14,957 nt of DNA, taken from the NCBI GenBank assembly GCA_005880175.1, contig VBJR01000091.1:1-14957 (forward strand), written 5' to 3'. Shown here piece by piece: positions 14,045 through 14,957 of the stretch. This stretch comes from Chloroflexota bacterium (GTDB lineage Bacteria > Chloroflexota > Dormibacteria > Dormibacterales > Dormibacteraceae). Position 1 is the first letter of the stretch, and each line of letters begins with the position of its first letter. Under the pieces are notes generated by a model. The model searched no databases, was not told the origin of the DNA, and was given only the letters and a program-made list of their open reading frames with translations. Made by a program: the position numbers and the translations under genes.

Positions 14045-14081
14045 ACGTGAGGCGCCTCGTGGCGCGGGGGAACGTGAAGAC

Positions 14082-14957
14082 ATGGCCGGGGTCCCCTCGA
14101 GGGGGTCGTTCGTTCGCTGCCTGACCGCGGGCGTGTTCCTGGCGGGGACGTGCGCGTGGGCTGCGGCAGCGCCGCCAGCCCGGGCGGCGGCGTTCGTCGA
14201 GTCGGCGCAGGAGGTCACGCTGCGGGCGCTCGGAGCGCCTGGCGTTGACGCATCCGGGAGCGCCGTCACCCTGGCCGTGGCTTTCCCGCCGCCCGCCGGC
14301 CCGCTGGCCCCGGCGGGCAGCTTCGCGCGCCTCTTCTTCGCGCACAGTCCCGGCGCCTCGTCGGTCACCTTGGTCGTGAACGGCCGGCCGCTGACCACGG
14401 TGGGCCTGAGCGACGCCACCGCCGGCGGCGGGGTGTTAGAGGTCCGGGTGCCCCCCGCGACCCTCCACCGCGACCGGCCCAACGTGCTGGACGCGCGCTT
14501 CGTCCTGCGGCCCTCCGGCGGGGGCTCGGCCGGCCCGTTCGCGCGTCTGGGTCCGCAGACCCTGATGCACTACCAGCTCTTCGTACCCCCGGGCGAAGAG
14601 CCGCCCTCCCTTCTGGAGGCCTTCCCGTTTCCGCTGGTGCGTGGCGGCACGCCGGCCCGTCTGGGGCTGGTGCTGCCGTCCGCGCCCTCGGACTCCGACC
14701 TGGCCGTCGCCCTCCGCCTGGTCGCCGACACCGGCCGCCGCGCCGGCGGCGGGGTGGCGCCAGAGGTGGTCACGGCCGGCGCGGAGGGGTGGCTGCGATC
14801 GAGCGGCGTGCCCGCCCTGCTGGTCGGTCCGCTGGGCCGCCTGCCGCTGGCGGCCGCCGTGCTCCGCGGGGCGGGGTTCTCCCCGGCCCTGGGCCCCGCG
14901 GGCGAGTCGGTCGGCCGGGACGACGGCCTGCTGGTGCGGGCCCGGTCGCCGTGGGAC
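14082..14957 (+). CDS. BcsB-like cellulose synthase periplasmic subunit, partial at 3' end
   Basis: The frame is open for 292 codons from the ATG at 14082 to the window edge, without a stop. A signal peptide is clear at residues about 8-35 (FVRCLTAGVFLAGTCAWAAA, cleavage near PARAAA). The mature part follows the BcsB layout: ALTVAFPPPAGPLAP-like strand, FFAHSPGASSVTLVVNGRPL, then LHRDRPNVLDARFVLRP, LGPQTLMHYQLFVPP, and later LVGPLGRLPLAAAVLRGAGF and DDGLLVRARSPW. BcsB proteins hold the exported glucan outside the membrane beside the BcsA synthase; in many Gram-positive-like lineages they accompany other exopolysaccharide synthases. The rest, including the C-terminal membrane helix, and any bcsA lie beyond the window. 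No strong ribosome binding site is seen. Confidence 0.72.
   Translation, partial: MAGVPSRGSFVRCLTAGVFLAGTCAWAAAAPPARAAAFVESAQEVTLRALGAPGVDASGSAVTLAVAFPPPAGPLAPAGSFARLFFAHSPGASSVTLVVNGRPLTTVGLSDATAGGGVLEVRVPPATLHRDRPNVLDARFVLRPSGGGSAGPFARLGPQTLMHYQLFVPPGEEPPSLLEAFPFPLVRGGTPARLGLVLPSAPSDSDLAVALRLVADTGRRAGGGVAPEVVTAGAEGWLRSSGVPALLVGPLGRLPLAAAVLRGAGFSPALGPAGESVGRDDGLLVRARSPWD

Noticed and set aside
13888..14081. c-di-AMP (ydaO) or c-di-GMP (GEMM) riboswitch in the LysM-CHAP/bcsB gap
   Set aside because: Both gene types are known targets of such switches, but I could not find the conserved internal sequence of either class on either strand.
1..14957. CRISPR array, tRNA, rRNA, insertion sequence or attachment site
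   Set aside because: No regularly spaced repeats, no tRNA-like cloverleaf or CCA end, no transposase or integrase frame and no terminal inverted repeats were seen.

Overview
The window is very GC-rich, with GTG and TTG starts, short intergenic gaps and gene-end overlaps. The gene families (selenocysteine formate dehydrogenase with an NrfD-type membrane subunit, DUF6457-like protein, PadR plus membrane partner, LysM-CHAP, BcsB-like protein) fit a Chloroflexota or deep-branching actinobacterial lineage. No RNA gene or single-copy marker is present to fix the taxonomy. Several genes carry frameshifts or cuts, so the source could be a metagenome assembly with local errors, or the region could really be decaying.

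Layout. (1) 33-2810: a winged-helix/nucleotidyltransferase regulator-like gene (-), a 71-aa membrane protein (+), a NYN-domain nuclease-like gene (-) and a nitroreductase (-). The regulator-like gene and the NYN gene each have upstream the same composite operator: two GTCGG-N5-CCGAC dyads with centres exactly 21 bp apart. (2) 2870-5274: a PadR regulator, a polytopic membrane protein and a GT87/DUF2029-like glycosyltransferase in overlapping (+) order; the last is frameshifted. (3) 5287-10899 (-): a formate dehydrogenase operon reading fdhG (selenocysteine TGA plus a SECIS-like hairpin), a 3'-cut fdhE, the 3' end of a second fdhG, fdhB (all 16 cluster cysteines, then a frameshift) and an NrfD-like membrane subunit. 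A small DUF6457-like gene is divergent from it at 10991. (4) 11300-12302 (-): a 5'-truncated ECF sigma factor and a single-pass membrane protein with a proline-rich tail. (5) 12414-14957: a MarR regulator (+), a LysM-CHAP peptidoglycan hydrolase (-) and, behind a hairpin-rich leader, a BcsB-like secreted protein (+) that runs off the window.

How they work together: the fdh operon would oxidise formate on the Tat-exported FdhG, pass electrons through the four-cluster FdhB and deliver them to quinone at NrfD. FdhE and possibly the DUF6457-like protein would support maturation or cofactor supply. The least explained part is the left end, where a nucleotidyltransferase-fold regulator and a NYN nuclease-like gene seem to form a small regulon through a shared, precisely spaced double operator.
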